DNA of 64,000 nucleotides from Lachnospiraceae bacterium. GTDB taxonomy: Bacteria > Bacillota > Clostridia > Lachnospirales > Lachnospiraceae. This document shows, piece after piece, positions 52,544 to 62,249 of this stretch. The stretch covers positions 1 to 64,000 of the forward strand of contig JALEKK010000017.1 of assembly GCA_022769005.1 (NCBI GenBank), in the 5' to 3' direction. Every line of letters starts with the position of its first letter. Positions within the stretch are counted from its first letter, which is position 1. The position numbers were made by a program, and so were the translations under genes. The notes under the pieces were generated by a model that was given only the letters and a program-made list of their open reading frames with translations, was not told where the DNA came from and made no database searches.

Positions 52544-53689
52544 TTATTCTGATTCGCGCAGCAATACATTTATGTATGCAGCCTCGGAAGAAAGATCGAA
52601 AAGTCGGACAAATTCAGTATTCTTTAATTTAACGAAACTTCCGTACTCATCGTTTATTTCCGCTTTTGAGGATGCAAGATATACGGTTACGTTTTCCTCA
52701 TTGCATCTCTTAATGAATTTTGAAATATCTGTCCCGTTCCCTTCCGAACAAAATGTCCCTGCGTGATAACCGTATATCAATACTGCTCTTATACCGGATA
52801 TATTTATACAGTCGTAATTAAATCCCGGTACCTGTTTAATGTATAATACATTACCGTTGAGTTTTCTTTCTCTTTTAAATACTTTTTCAAGAATTTCATC
52901 GGAAACATTTGGATTGCATGTGTTGACATGATCACTGTTCAATTCCAGATAATAATTCTCGTACCCGAAATATGCATTATCCATCCATTCCATGGAATTA
53001 TCCCCGTCGAGAAACATAACATTGGATTTATCAAGATAAAAGAATCCGAATTCTTCATCCCCGTAAGACCCGTATGCATCGTTTGCGGAGTCCGCCTCTG
53101 TCAGCTCCTCTCCTCTGTGTATAACCGATCCGTAGATATCTCCGCCGTCGACAACAAATACATCCTTAAGTAATTCCCTCGTGTATTCGTCATCCGAATT
53201 TTTATTGCATATAAAAGTATCAATAATACCCACGGCAGAAGCAAAGTTATATACGGCATCGGATCCCGGCATGTCGGGAGGTAACATTGCACCCACAATC
53301 ACAAGCGGAATATTCAATCGCCCTTTTAATACACTGCCGAGTAAAGAAGACGTGTAAGGCATTGTATCAGAACCGTGCGTAAGTATTATTCCGTTATATT
53401 CGGATTGGTTGATATCCGCAACTACATCCAATAAATCATTTAAATAAGATATTGTGGAATTTTCACTTAATATCGAAAACTTTTCTTTAATGTCAAATCT
53501 GTCAGTAATATCCGTTTCAGAATTATTGTTCTTATGTGATGAATTATTTGCGGTCTTTAATTCTTTATCATAAAATTCCCGGTACATTTCAATCACGGTA
53601 TATTTTGAATCGCTGCCGATGTCTATACTGCCGTCTTTTACACAACTTCCGACAGTTCCTCCCGTAAGTATAACCAAAATATCTTTCAT
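52544..53689 (-). CDS. L-asparaginase family protein
   Basis: 381 residues of the asparaginase/GatD family (PF00710), which hydrolyse asparagine (and sometimes glutamine) to the acid and ammonia. First catalytic threonine motif VILTGGTVGS (Thr12); second motif ILTHGSDTMPYTSSLL. No signal peptide, so cytoplasmic. It is longer than typical type I enzymes (about 330 residues), with insertions near residues 40-70 and 175-215. Stand-alone gene with its own terminator; it could alternatively be a GatD-like subunit, but no gatE is adjacent. Confidence 0.83.
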   Translation of the reverse strand: MKDILVILTGGTVGSCVKDGSIDIGSDSKYTVIEMYREFYDKELKTANNSSHKNNNSETDITDRFDIKEKFSILSENSTISYLNDLLDVVADINQSEYNGIILTHGSDTMPYTSSLLGSVLKGRLNIPLVIVGAMLPPDMPGSDAVYNFASAVGIIDTFICNKNSDDEYTRELLKDVFVVDGGDIYGSVIHRGEELTEADSANDAYGSYGDEEFGFFYLDKSNVMFLDGDNSMEWMDNAYFGYENYYLELNSDHVNTCNPNVSDEILEKVFKRERKLNGNVLYIKQVPGFNYDCINISGIRAVLIYGYHAGTFCSEGNGTDISKFIKRCNEENVTVYLASSKAEINDEYGSFVKLKNTEFVRLFDLSSEAAYINVLLRESE

Positions 53690-53731
53690 ATATTATTCTC
53701 CGACTTATTATATTTAGATCATATTATAAAT

Positions 53732-53816
53732 AAAATCACCCTGTAAAATCCTTAATGATAACATTCATTTACCGGTTATCCCGAAAAAATATCATATGGA
53801 ATTACAGGGTGATTTT
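53732..53816 (-). terminator. Terminator of the Na/Pi cotransporter gene
   Basis: A perfect 15-bp stem AAAATCACCCTGTAA (53732-53746) and TTACAGGGTGATTTT (53802-53816) with a 55-base loop. A U-rich tract follows on the minus strand (GATTTTATTTATAATAT). Confidence 0.82.
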
Positions 53817-53848
53817 CTAAATCCGTGTAATATACATTATGTAAGGCG

Positions 53849-55678
53849 TTATGCCTTTTCTTCTATTGCAGGACGTCTTTCGACCTGCTCTTTTTCGAAT
53901 TTCGGAAGCTTGTATTTATCGGAATAAAATGCAACGTCTCTTTGGAACTCTTCCGAATTGGATTTCTTCACCGTCTCTATATATTCATGCATGTCTAGTG
54001 AAAGGTCACCCTTGGCAACTTCTATGGTTGCGATGGCAATATTGGAACAGTGAGCTGCAACTCTTTCAAGATAAATGCTCAGATCCGAGAGTATAAAACT
54101 TGTAACCATGGTGCATTTACCTGTAGTAAGGTACTTAACACGTCTGTCACGAAGCTTAATACTGAGGCTCTTGATAACTTCTTCAAGAGGTTCAACCCTC
54201 TTGGCAACCATAACGTCACCCGTAACAAGCCCGTTATGAGTTGTTTCAAGTATATCCTTGATTGCATCTTCAAGGACATGCATATCAGATGTTATCTCAG
54301 GAGTGAAAAATTCCTTCTTTTCATGAATTTCTTTGGCCGAAAACATCGTGTTTTCCGCATGATCGGCAATACGCTCAAGGTCGGCGATCATACGAAGCAT
54401 TACGCCTACCTTGTCTGCCTGCTTATTACTCAATTCCCTTGTACTTATCTTAAGTAAGAAAGTTCCGAGTTTATCTTCATATTTATCAACCTGTGATTCC
54501 ATAATCGTAACACGGTTTGCTTTTTCCTCATTATAATCATGCAAAAGAGAAAGTGCTATATTCATACTCTCTTTAGCCGTTTCACTCATTTTTACCGTAA
54601 CTTCATAAGCCTGATCTACAGCCGCCGAAGGCTGATTGAGGAAAATATCGTTGATTTTTGAAAGATTGTGAGCCAATTCCTCATCCGCCTCTTCTTCAAC
54701 GGTTGCTTTTCCGCGCACAGTTTTACATGCAAGTTTAACAAGAAGCTTTCTGTTCGGAAGAAGAATAGCCGTTGTAAGCAAGTTAAAGAATGTATGGAAT
54801 ATGGCAATACCCATAGGGGTCGCCGCATCTCCGAGGAATGCAAACGGATGAAAGGCATTAATTGTATAAAATCCCGCCATAAATATAACCGTACCTATAA
54901 CATTAAAGTACAGATGTATAAATGCGGCTCGCTTGGCATTTTTGGATGTTCCTATACTTGATATAAGAGCCGTAACGCAGGTACCTATGTTCTGACCCAT
55001 AATAATAGGAAGAACCGATGAATACGGTATTGTACCCGTAAGAATCAATGCCTGCAAAATACCTACCGAAGCAGAGGAACTTTGAATTGCCGCCGTAATA
55101 ACGGTACCGGCAATAACTCCGAGTATAGGATTGGAGAACATCAATAACAGGTTTGTAAAGTTTGGATCATTCGCCAACGGCTTAACGGCGGCGGACATGA
55201 AATCCATACCTATCAGAAGCAAACCTAAACCGAAAAGGACTTTACCTACCGTATGCAATTTTTCTTTTTTTAAGAATATAAGCAGTATTACTCCCACCAT
55301 AGCCATAATAGGGGCGAAGGTGGAAGGCTTAAATGCCGTAATAAAAGGATTATCCCCGCTTAAGCCCGTCAAACTCAAAATCCATGACGTAACGGTAGTA
55401 CCTACGTTGGCACCCATAATAACGCCTGCAGCCTGCTCGAGATTAAGCGTAGCTGAGTTAACAAAACCTACTACCATAACGGTTGTAGCGGATGAAGACT
55501 GAATTACCGCCGTAATACCAAGGCCGAGAAGAACTGCCATGAAAGGATTTGACGTCATCTTTTCCATAGCACCGACAACCTTACCTCCGCCCGATTGGAG
55601 ACCTTCTCCCATGAGATGCATGCCGTAAAGGAACATGGCAAGCCCTCCCAGCATCGATATCCATCCAAAAATGTCCAT
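53849..55678 (-). CDS. Na+/phosphate cotransporter with PhoU-like domain
   Basis: 609 residues from the Met at 55678 (MDIFGWISMLGGLAMFLYGM), preceded by AGAGGT. The two inverted transport repeats carry the QSSSA motifs: ITAVIQSSSATTVMVV and ITAAIQSSSASVGILQ. After about residue 335 a cytoplasmic helical PhoU-like region follows (VGVMLRMIADLERIADHAEN). This is the NptA/YjbB type, importing or exporting phosphate with sodium. A start 11 codons upstream is possible but lacks a good site. Confidence 0.9.
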   Translation of the reverse strand: MDIFGWISMLGGLAMFLYGMHLMGEGLQSGGGKVVGAMEKMTSNPFMAVLLGLGITAVIQSSSATTVMVVGFVNSATLNLEQAAGVIMGANVGTTVTSWILSLTGLSGDNPFITAFKPSTFAPIMAMVGVILLIFLKKEKLHTVGKVLFGLGLLLIGMDFMSAAVKPLANDPNFTNLLLMFSNPILGVIAGTVITAAIQSSSASVGILQALILTGTIPYSSVLPIIMGQNIGTCVTALISSIGTSKNAKRAAFIHLYFNVIGTVIFMAGFYTINAFHPFAFLGDAATPMGIAIFHTFFNLLTTAILLPNRKLLVKLACKTVRGKATVEEEADEELAHNLSKINDIFLNQPSAAVDQAYEVTVKMSETAKESMNIALSLLHDYNEEKANRVTIMESQVDKYEDKLGTFLLKISTRELSNKQADKVGVMLRMIADLERIADHAENTMFSAKEIHEKKEFFTPEITSDMHVLEDAIKDILETTHNGLVTGDVMVAKRVEPLEEVIKSLSIKLRDRRVKYLTTGKCTMVTSFILSDLSIYLERVAAHCSNIAIATIEVAKGDLSLDMHEYIETVKKSNSEEFQRDVAFYSDKYKLPKFEKEQVERRPAIEEKA

Positions 55679-55939
55679 GAAATACCTCTTTTTAAGATTA
55701 TTAAGACGCAATTAAAAACAACTTTTTAAGTTTATATTATTTATTTAAAAAATACTATTTATTTAATAAGTTAATACTCATAAATAATTTATAAAATTAA
55801 AAAGTTGTTATTTTTCATATTATGTTAAATATGCATTAATACGGTTGTATGTTTTATTATACATATGTAACCCGGACAAATTAATTTCAAAAAATCATTT
55901 ATCCGGCAAAGCTCATATTAAATCTTTACACCGGGCATA

Positions 55940-56179
55940 TTATTTTTTCATTTCTTTAATTTTTTCACTTGTCTTTTCAAGTATCTTTTCGGTCTTCTCC
56001 TTTACCTCTTCTACTCCCTTCTCGGCTGCGTTTTTGGCTTTTTTAAGACCGCTTGAAGTTGCTTCTTTTGCAGCCTCAAATCCCTTTGCCGTAGCGTCTG
56101 CCGCTGCCTCTAAACCGTCCTTTGCAGCCTCTTTTGCTATCCCTAAGCCTATTTCCGCTTTTTCTTTAAGTCCTGACAT
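55940..56179 (-). CDS. Small amphipathic helical (LEA-like) protein
   Basis: 79 residues from the Met at 56179, with GGGAGGCGG upstream. Almost the whole chain is a Lys/Glu/Ala-rich amphipathic helix with 11-residue-like periodicity (LGIAKEAAKDGLEAAADATA, then KGFEAAKEATSSGLKKAKNA). It resembles LEA/apolipoprotein-like stress proteins in composition only. Function unknown; transcribed alone. A 23-residue upstream extension in the frame is rejected because of the ribosome binding site. Confidence 0.6.
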   Translation of the reverse strand: MSGLKEKAEIGLGIAKEAAKDGLEAAADATAKGFEAAKEATSSGLKKAKNAAEKGVEEVKEKTEKILEKTSEKIKEMKK

Positions 56180-56315
56180 AAAACCGCCTCCCAAAATATA
56201 TTTATTAAATCTTTTTTTAATTTTACTGCTTTCATATGTTTTTTTCAAACTATAATATGTTAAACTATTTATAGTTGTGCAGGTAAAAAACTGTAATTAG
56301 ACTAAGGAGATTTTT

Positions 56316-57671
56316 ATGAGTACTAATGAACAAAATATTCAGGATCAAATAGCAAAAAATAACTCTGCATTTCAGATAGATGACGCATATACTCTTAAAC
56401 GGGACGGTAAAGATGTCACATATGTTTCGGGATTTCTTTTAAAAGGAACATTTAAGCAGGGCGAAGGTATCTGTATGTATTCCGGAGAGCAATTACAGCT
56501 CACATGCCGCATTCTTTCACTTGAAAAAATCGGTCGTGATGATTTAAAAGAAATTACATATGCGGAAAACGGCGGCAACGAGAATGCATATGGTATTATC
56601 GTGGATAATCCCAATGTTTCACTGTTTAAAAAAGGAAATATTATCTGTTCATTGGACAACGGACATAACAAGATCAACAAGGACAAATTATCCGATTCCA
56701 GACTGGGTGAACTCAGAGCAATGCTTGATTCAGATATAACGCAGGAAAAAGCCGATGCGTTGTCAATTCAGGAATTATCGTTTTTGATCAAATGCATAAG
56801 AAATGAAAAAATCAAGGATGAGAACAAAGCAGATCTTTTAAAGAAAACCATTATTTCAAAAATCAATAATGCCGATGAGTTGTTTATTACCATCGATCTT
56901 AACACAAATACTCCGTTTCTTAATAACGGCACGGTTGATGTTTATTCTCTTAAATCATATGCCGATGATGCCGTTGATTACTATGGCAAGCAATTCAGAA
57001 AATTATCGGTTCGCCAAATGAACAACAAGACGGATCAACTTCCTCTGTTTGTCTATCTTGCTCTGCTCGGCGTTAAAAGCGTAACCATAGATAACGGTCA
57101 GCAGCATATTCAGCTTGACGTAAATGATTTTATCAGCGAAAAACAATTGGCCGAATCCATACTTCAAAAATCAGATGAACACCCTGATTTCTTTAATCCT
57201 GAGTTCAGATATGCCATGAATATCTGCTTATCTGAATTAAGATGGCCAGTTGATTATCCTAACAGAAATGAAAATTGCGAAGTCAAGGATAAGGCCATGT
57301 GGAGCGCATTTAAAAATTCCAAGCTCCTTGTACCTATTAAACAGGTGGTTGAAGAAGTTAACGGAGAAAAAATACGAGCTGTTCCGGACGGAAATATTTC
57401 AATACCTCATGTTAACAACGGTAACGGTGATACATTGATTGCCATTTTTACCGACCTTGATGAGTTCCAGAAAATGTATCCGGTCGATGAATGGGGCGTA
57501 ATTCTCGTAGACGGTGAAAAAACTCTTTCACTTGATGACTCAGTAGGTCTTGTAATAAATCCTCTTACGGAAAATCTTGTTATTACAAAGGAAAGACTCC
57601 CTCAATATAGAGAAAATATATTAAACGGTCTTTCTCCTAATGCCGTTAATAAAAATAATCAAAAAAAATAA
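56316..57671 (+). CDS. EF-Tu-domain-2-like/SseB fusion protein
   Basis: 451 residues, cytoplasmic. The N-terminal 100 residues look like the beta-barrel domain 2 of translational GTPases (FQIDDAYTLKRDGKDVTYVS, then GFLLKGTFKQGEGICMYSGE, and VSLFKKGNIICS), but no GTPase domain is present. The middle (about 105-320) is helical and unrecognised. The C-terminal 110 residues match SseB N-terminal-type domains (MWSAFKNSKLLVPIKQVVEE; TLIAIFTDLDEFQKMYPVDE; VGLVINPLTENLVITKERL). Transcribed alone and convergent, four bases from the prepilin peptidase stop. Function unknown. Confidence 0.65.
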   Translation: MSTNEQNIQDQIAKNNSAFQIDDAYTLKRDGKDVTYVSGFLLKGTFKQGEGICMYSGEQLQLTCRILSLEKIGRDDLKEITYAENGGNENAYGIIVDNPNVSLFKKGNIICSLDNGHNKINKDKLSDSRLGELRAMLDSDITQEKADALSIQELSFLIKCIRNEKIKDENKADLLKKTIISKINNADELFITIDLNTNTPFLNNGTVDVYSLKSYADDAVDYYGKQFRKLSVRQMNNKTDQLPLFVYLALLGVKSVTIDNGQQHIQLDVNDFISEKQLAESILQKSDEHPDFFNPEFRYAMNICLSELRWPVDYPNRNENCEVKDKAMWSAFKNSKLLVPIKQVVEEVNGEKIRAVPDGNISIPHVNNGNGDTLIAIFTDLDEFQKMYPVDEWGVILVDGEKTLSLDDSVGLVINPLTENLVITKERLPQYRENILNGLSPNAVNKNNQKK

Positions 57672-57675
57672 TAAT

Positions 57676-58188
57676 TTAAGGCAATATACTTATATTGAGT
57701 ATAACAGCATATGAGAGCGATATAAACGGACCGAGAGCCGTCTTTGTATCGCTCTTTTTTATAATATGAACCGGTAGCCACATAATCATGGATAACATAA
57801 TTACATAAATAATATTTGTCTCCGCATTTACGGCAATAACCGTATATAGCTTTATGTCTCCCATACCTATGGTTTTACCGGTTAGTACCCTTGCCGTAAA
57901 AAACAATATTAAAACAAACAAAACAGATAATACTGCCGAAAATGTATGAGAATACAAATAATTAAATATATAAGAAATAAAAATACCGACAGTCTCGCCA
58001 TTTGAATATCCCATACATTCACTTTTTAGGAATATCATATTTTCTGCGGAGTATAGTATCGGATAAATAATAAATAAAAATAATATATGTAATAACCTTT
58101 TATTTTGAATTATATATCTGAGCGAATCCTCTATCGAAATCAAAAAAAGTATGAAAATAACTGCAGAGTAAAAAAAATAATTTAGAAT
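57676..58188 (-). CDS. Prepilin peptidase (A24/TadV-like), ATT start
   Basis: 170 residues if begun at ATT (58186-58188). A24 aspartic proteases cut class III signal peptides of type IV/Tad pilins at the membrane. Both catalytic aspartates are visible: D21 in SIEDSLRYIIQN and D111 in IGMGDIKLYT (GxGD). The only standard start, TTG at 58143, removes the first membrane helix (NYFFYSAVIFILFL) and has no ribosome binding site, whereas the ATT lies four bases after AGAGGTGA. No pilin or Tad genes are adjacent, so its substrates are elsewhere. A residue-poor, divergent family member. Confidence 0.68.
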   Translation of the reverse strand: MLNYFFYSAVIFILFLISIEDSLRYIIQNKRLLHILFLFIIYPILYSAENMIFLKSECMGYSNGETVGIFISYIFNYLYSHTFSAVLSVLFVLILFFTARVLTGKTIGMGDIKLYTVIAVNAETNIIYVIMLSMIMWLPVHIIKKSDTKTALGPFISLSYAVILNISILP

Positions 58189-58393
58189 AAAATCACCTCT
58201 GAAAATGTATTAAAGTATGACGTTTCATATAAGCATTGCGAAAATGTGCATCACAAAAAGTTCAAATGCAACAGCACAGTCGAAGCTGCGAAGTAAAAAC
58301 ACGCGTATTCATAAACGGGACTTAAAAGCCGTCTTTGGCGTTTATATCATTATAATATATAAAGATAAATTCTCATATTTTTATAAACAAAAA

Positions 58394-58414
58394 GGAGATG
58401 CCTGATGCATCTCC
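58394..58414 (-). terminator. Terminator downstream of the small acidic-tail protein
   Basis: A perfect 8-bp stem GGAGATGC (58394-58401) and GCATCTCC (58407-58414). The minus-strand transcript continues TTTTTGTTTATAAAAA. The remaining gap up to 58188 holds nothing recognisable. Confidence 0.8.
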
Positions 58415-58453
58415 TCAAGACGATATTAAGTTGTAAATCTAATTTTTAACGGC

Positions 58454-58639
58454 TTATGCTTCCTCTTCGTCAGCAAAATCTGTCTCTTCGTCAAAATCGT
58501 CATCATCGTAATCGTCGTCATCGTACTCATCAAGATAATCCGGCTTTGTAAGCTTATAGATTAAGAAGCAGATTCCTCCGATAATTGTAAGAGCGCCGAC
58601 AAATGCCAAAAACTTACCGAACTTACTTCCCTTTTTCAC
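58454..58639 (-). CDS. Small single-helix membrane protein with acidic tail
   Basis: 61 residues. A basic start (KKGSKFGKF), one membrane helix (LAFVGALTIIGGICFLIY), then a tail of almost only Asp, Glu and Tyr (YLDEYDDDDYDDDDFDEETD). Similar small proteins occur in many Lachnospiraceae without known function. It lies 94 bases downstream of pcrA and upstream of a good terminator, so it is probably on the pcrA transcript. Confidence 0.75.
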   Translation of the reverse strand: MKKGSKFGKFLAFVGALTIIGGICFLIYKLTKPDYLDEYDDDDYDDDDFDEETDFADEEEA

Positions 58640-58733
58640 AACCTTATCCTCCTTAACTATGATATATTAGAAGTATATCACATCTCCATGTTACTTTCTA
58701 TATTTTCTTGCCATTTAATAGCATAATGTTAAG

Positions 58734-61232
58734 TCATTCCAAAACATTCAACTTAATGAAGCTTGTAAGCATTTTTTTCTGACCGCCTTCATCAAATTCC
58801 ACGGTAACGAGCCAATCGTTAGACATAGGTTTAATATCTGTTACGACACCATGACCGAATCTGTCATTTGACACTCGTTGTCCGATAATATAAGGTGCTT
58901 CCCCGACTGAAAATTTTTCCGTTGTTGCAGCCTTATTATTACTTTGAGAGGATTCAGTGTCGTTTGTTTTTAATACATTTCCTGTTTTCACCGCCCCGCT
59001 TAAAGAATCTGATCCGTTCAAAGGCTTGCCGGGAATATTCCTTTTTATGTTACCGTCTGCCGGAAACGCTCTGCCGAATGTAGGTCGTCTGTCTCTTTCG
59101 GTCTTTCTCGGAATATTTACTCTGCTGCTGTACTTACCGACGGTATTTTGCGGTATAGCAACACTTCCCGATTTAAGCCTTAAAGGTTTTTTATCAAGAG
59201 AAGTTGACGTTGCTCTCGGCTCATATTCTTTTGTAAAGACTGTTTCCCTTTTTGAATTGAGTCCCGATAGATTATCGGTCTCAAGTAAATGCTGAGGTAT
59301 TTCTCTTACAAATCTTGAAGGTACGGCAGATCTTCTCTCGCCGTGAACCATTCTTTCGGCCGCAAATGTAAGGTAGAGCATTTTCTCGGCTCGTGTCATA
59401 CCTACATAGCACAGACGGCGCTCCTCTTCCAATTCTTCATCATCATCCGCGGATATATAACTTGGGAATAATCCTTCTTCCATTCCCGCCATAAATACAA
59501 TCGGAAATTCCAAACCCTTGGCGGAATGCAAAGTCATCATAACAACCCTGTTCGGATCCGTGTCATTTTCACCGACATCCGCAATCAGAGAAACTTCTTC
59601 CAAAAATCCGTCAAGACTTATCGGTAAATCACTTAATGCCTCTCCCGTTGCAGGGTCATATGATTCCTCTTTATCATCCGACTCGTATGCGATTATCTTA
59701 TTTATAAGTTCATCAATATTGGCTCTTCGGTCCGCCAGTTCTTCAGGCGAATCATTTTCTCCCAGGTAGTCTATATATCCCGTTTTTTCCAATATCTCAT
59801 TGGCAAGTTCTTCAATGGTACCGTCACCGGCTGTTTCTTTGAACTCTGCGATCATATCCGTAAATTTATGAATTTTTTTAGCGGTTGCGGGAGTAATCTC
59901 GGGATTATTTTCACAGTCGGTTAATGCTTCCCAAAATGTTATGCCATATATATCGGAATAATTTTGAATTCTCTCTACGGTGGTCTGTCCTATTCCGCGC
60001 TTCGGTACATTTATTATTCTTTTGATTGCCTGAGCGTCTGATTCATTCGCAACCGCTTTCAGATATGACAACACATCCTTAATTTCCCGCCTTGCATAGA
60101 AGTTAACTCCGCCGTACATTCTGTAGGGTATGTTATTGTATACCAATTTTTCTTCTATTGTTCTGGATTGAGCATTCGTTCTGTACAGAATTGCAATATC
60201 GCTGTATTCCCATCCGTCGTGAACAAGATATTCTATCTTTCCGGCAATTCCCTGCGCTTCGTCATATGCGGAATTATACATAAGAAATTTAACTTTTTCA
60301 CCCTGTTCATTTCCCGTATAAAGAGTTTTATCCTTTCTGTTACAATTATTCTTCACTACGGCATTGGCCGCATCAAGAATTGTTTTCGTCGATCTGTAAT
60401 TCTCTTCCAGCTTAATAACCTTTGTATTTTTAAATTCATCCTCAAAACTCAGTATATTTTCAATATTTGCTCCTCTGAACTTATATATTGACTGGTCGTC
60501 GTCACCTACAACACAGAGATTGTTCCATTTTGACGCAAGCAGACTTACCAACTCAAATTGAGATGTATTGGTATCCTGGTACTCATCTACCATCATATAT
60601 TTAAATCTGTTTGCAAACGTTTCCAATACATCCGGATTGGATTTGAGCAAATTAACCGTATGAAATATCAGATCGTCAAAATCCATCGCATTGTTTTTCT
60701 TAAGCGCAGCCTGATAATCAGCATAGAGATTGGCATAATTTTCTTCTCTCATTCCCCTTGCGCCGGTTAACATCTGTCTCGGATCGATCATCCTGTCCTT
60801 GGCCCCTGATATTACATTTAATACCACCCGTTCTTTATATGATTTTGTATCAAGATTTCTTGCCTTAATTGCCTCACGCATAACGCTTTTCGCGTCATCC
60901 GTATCATATATTGCAAAATCACCGGTAAATCCGATCCTGTCCGCAAATCTTCTGAGAATCCTGACACACATTGAATGAAACGTACTGACCCATACCCTGT
61001 TGCCCCCGTCGACAACATCATTTACTCTGTCACGCATTTCTTTCGCCGCTTTGTTCGTAAATGTTATTGCAAGTATGTTATACGGGTCTGTTCCGTGTTC
61101 AATAAGATAGGCGATTCTGTATGTCAGAACCCTTGTCTTACCGGATCCGGCACCTGCAATAATTAATAGAGGTCCCTCCGTGGTAATTACCGCTTCTCTT
61201 TGATTATTATTAAGATCATTTAAATTAATCAT
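58734..61232 (-). CDS. pcrA: ATP-dependent DNA helicase PcrA/UvrD
   Basis: 832 residues, superfamily 1A 3'-5' helicase for repair and replication restart. Motif I AGAGSGKTRVLTYR, motif II DEYQDTN, motif III VGDDDQSIYKFRGA, motif IV region EENYRSTKTILDAAN, motif V VMMTLHSAKGLEFP and motif VI RRLCYVGMTRAEKMLYLTFA. The last 70 residues form the Tudor-like RNA-polymerase-binding domain typical of PcrA (VGQRV-like IIGQRVSNDRFGHGVVTDI). A disordered basic linker (about 650-760) joins them. Complete. Confidence 0.94.
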   Translation of the reverse strand: MINLNDLNNNQREAVITTEGPLLIIAGAGSGKTRVLTYRIAYLIEHGTDPYNILAITFTNKAAKEMRDRVNDVVDGGNRVWVSTFHSMCVRILRRFADRIGFTGDFAIYDTDDAKSVMREAIKARNLDTKSYKERVVLNVISGAKDRMIDPRQMLTGARGMREENYANLYADYQAALKKNNAMDFDDLIFHTVNLLKSNPDVLETFANRFKYMMVDEYQDTNTSQFELVSLLASKWNNLCVVGDDDQSIYKFRGANIENILSFEDEFKNTKVIKLEENYRSTKTILDAANAVVKNNCNRKDKTLYTGNEQGEKVKFLMYNSAYDEAQGIAGKIEYLVHDGWEYSDIAILYRTNAQSRTIEEKLVYNNIPYRMYGGVNFYARREIKDVLSYLKAVANESDAQAIKRIINVPKRGIGQTTVERIQNYSDIYGITFWEALTDCENNPEITPATAKKIHKFTDMIAEFKETAGDGTIEELANEILEKTGYIDYLGENDSPEELADRRANIDELINKIIAYESDDKEESYDPATGEALSDLPISLDGFLEEVSLIADVGENDTDPNRVVMMTLHSAKGLEFPIVFMAGMEEGLFPSYISADDDEELEEERRLCYVGMTRAEKMLYLTFAAERMVHGERRSAVPSRFVREIPQHLLETDNLSGLNSKRETVFTKEYEPRATSTSLDKKPLRLKSGSVAIPQNTVGKYSSRVNIPRKTERDRRPTFGRAFPADGNIKRNIPGKPLNGSDSLSGAVKTGNVLKTNDTESSQSNNKAATTEKFSVGEAPYIIGQRVSNDRFGHGVVTDIKPMSNDWLVTVEFDEGGQKKMLTSFIKLNVLE

Positions 61233-61479
61233 TATATATCCTTATCCGTATTCCGAAATTATAAAATTTATATCTAAAATAATTCATTTGTATAACACAT
61301 TTGTTCTATATTATAGCATACATTAATATCAACATAAAATAAACACACCCGGTAATATTATTAAAATTACATGTGGTTTTTAATAACTACATAATATAAT
61401 ATTTGAAACCTTGAATTGATTTATGGATATATATATAATGTACAAAACAGAAACATTCATTTACGTACGGAGACGAATT

Positions 61480-62148
61480 ATGTCCGAATATAAACATTAC
61501 GATAATATTAAAGATATTATATCTAACGAGATAGAAGCTCTCAAAAATATAAAAACCATAGCTCCGGATGATCCTCCGGACATTTATCTTTATATGGATC
61601 AGGTAACGGCATTTCTTCGAGATCATCTTATGAACAACAACGTTCATGACGACGATAAACTTCTTACAAAAACAATGATTAACAACTATACGAAGAAAAA
61701 GCTGCTTCCTCCGCCCGTTAAGAAAAAATATTCCAAACAGCATTTATATTTTCTGACTCTTATATATTACTATAAGAACTTTTTAACGATAGACGAGATA
61801 CACGATCTTCTTGAGCCCATTACCGAAAAATATTCCGAAAACGATTCCGTCGCCATGGAATATACATATCGCTGCTACTCCAAAATCCATAAAATGTGCA
61901 GTGATCAACAGGAAGGCATAATGGCCGACATTAAAGATGATTTAACTACAGTCAGAAAAATGATAGAAGATGCAAAACAGGAAGGAGAAATCGACTTCTC
62001 TGATGAAATCGAAGATTACCTTGAATTGTTTTTACTTATAACGGTTATTTCAAACGATATCTATTACAAGAAGGTTCTTATTGAGAATTTAATAGGCAAT
62101 TACGCCCAGCTTAATAAAGATAAAAAAAATAAAGAAAAGGATAAGTAA
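61480..62148 (+). CDS. DUF1836 family protein
   Basis: 222 residues from the Met at 61480, preceded by GGAGACGAATT. The DUF1836 core is clear: YLYMDQVTAFLRDHL and LTKTMINNYTKKKLLPPPVK, followed by KKYSKQHLYFLTLIYYYKNF. This family has a MerR-like helix-turn-helix look and is found in Bacillota, with function unproven. C-terminal half helical. A longer frame from 61423 has no ribosome binding site. Confidence 0.85.
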   Translation: MSEYKHYDNIKDIISNEIEALKNIKTIAPDDPPDIYLYMDQVTAFLRDHLMNNNVHDDDKLLTKTMINNYTKKKLLPPPVKKKYSKQHLYFLTLIYYYKNFLTIDEIHDLLEPITEKYSENDSVAMEYTYRCYSKIHKMCSDQQEGIMADIKDDLTTVRKMIEDAKQEGEIDFSDEIEDYLELFLLITVISNDIYYKKVLIENLIGNYAQLNKDKKNKEKDK

Positions 62149-62188
62149 ATATTTTCAGTCATGTTCCGGGCGTGAAAATCATATAAAA

Positions 62189-62224
62189 AGACGAAGTAAT
62201 ATCTGTACGGAAATTACTTCGTCT
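62189..62224. terminator. Bidirectional terminator between DUF1836 and yerC
   Basis: A perfect 12-bp stem AGACGAAGTAAT (62189-62200) and ATTACTTCGTCT (62213-62224) with T-rich sequence on both sides. Confidence 0.88.
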
Positions 62225-62249
62225 CATTTATTTATTATTTAACCGGAAA

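Noticed and set aside
52544-53689. GatD subunit of an archaeal-type amidotransferase
   Set aside because: No gatE gene is adjacent and bacteria of this type normally use GatCAB; asparaginase is the simpler call.
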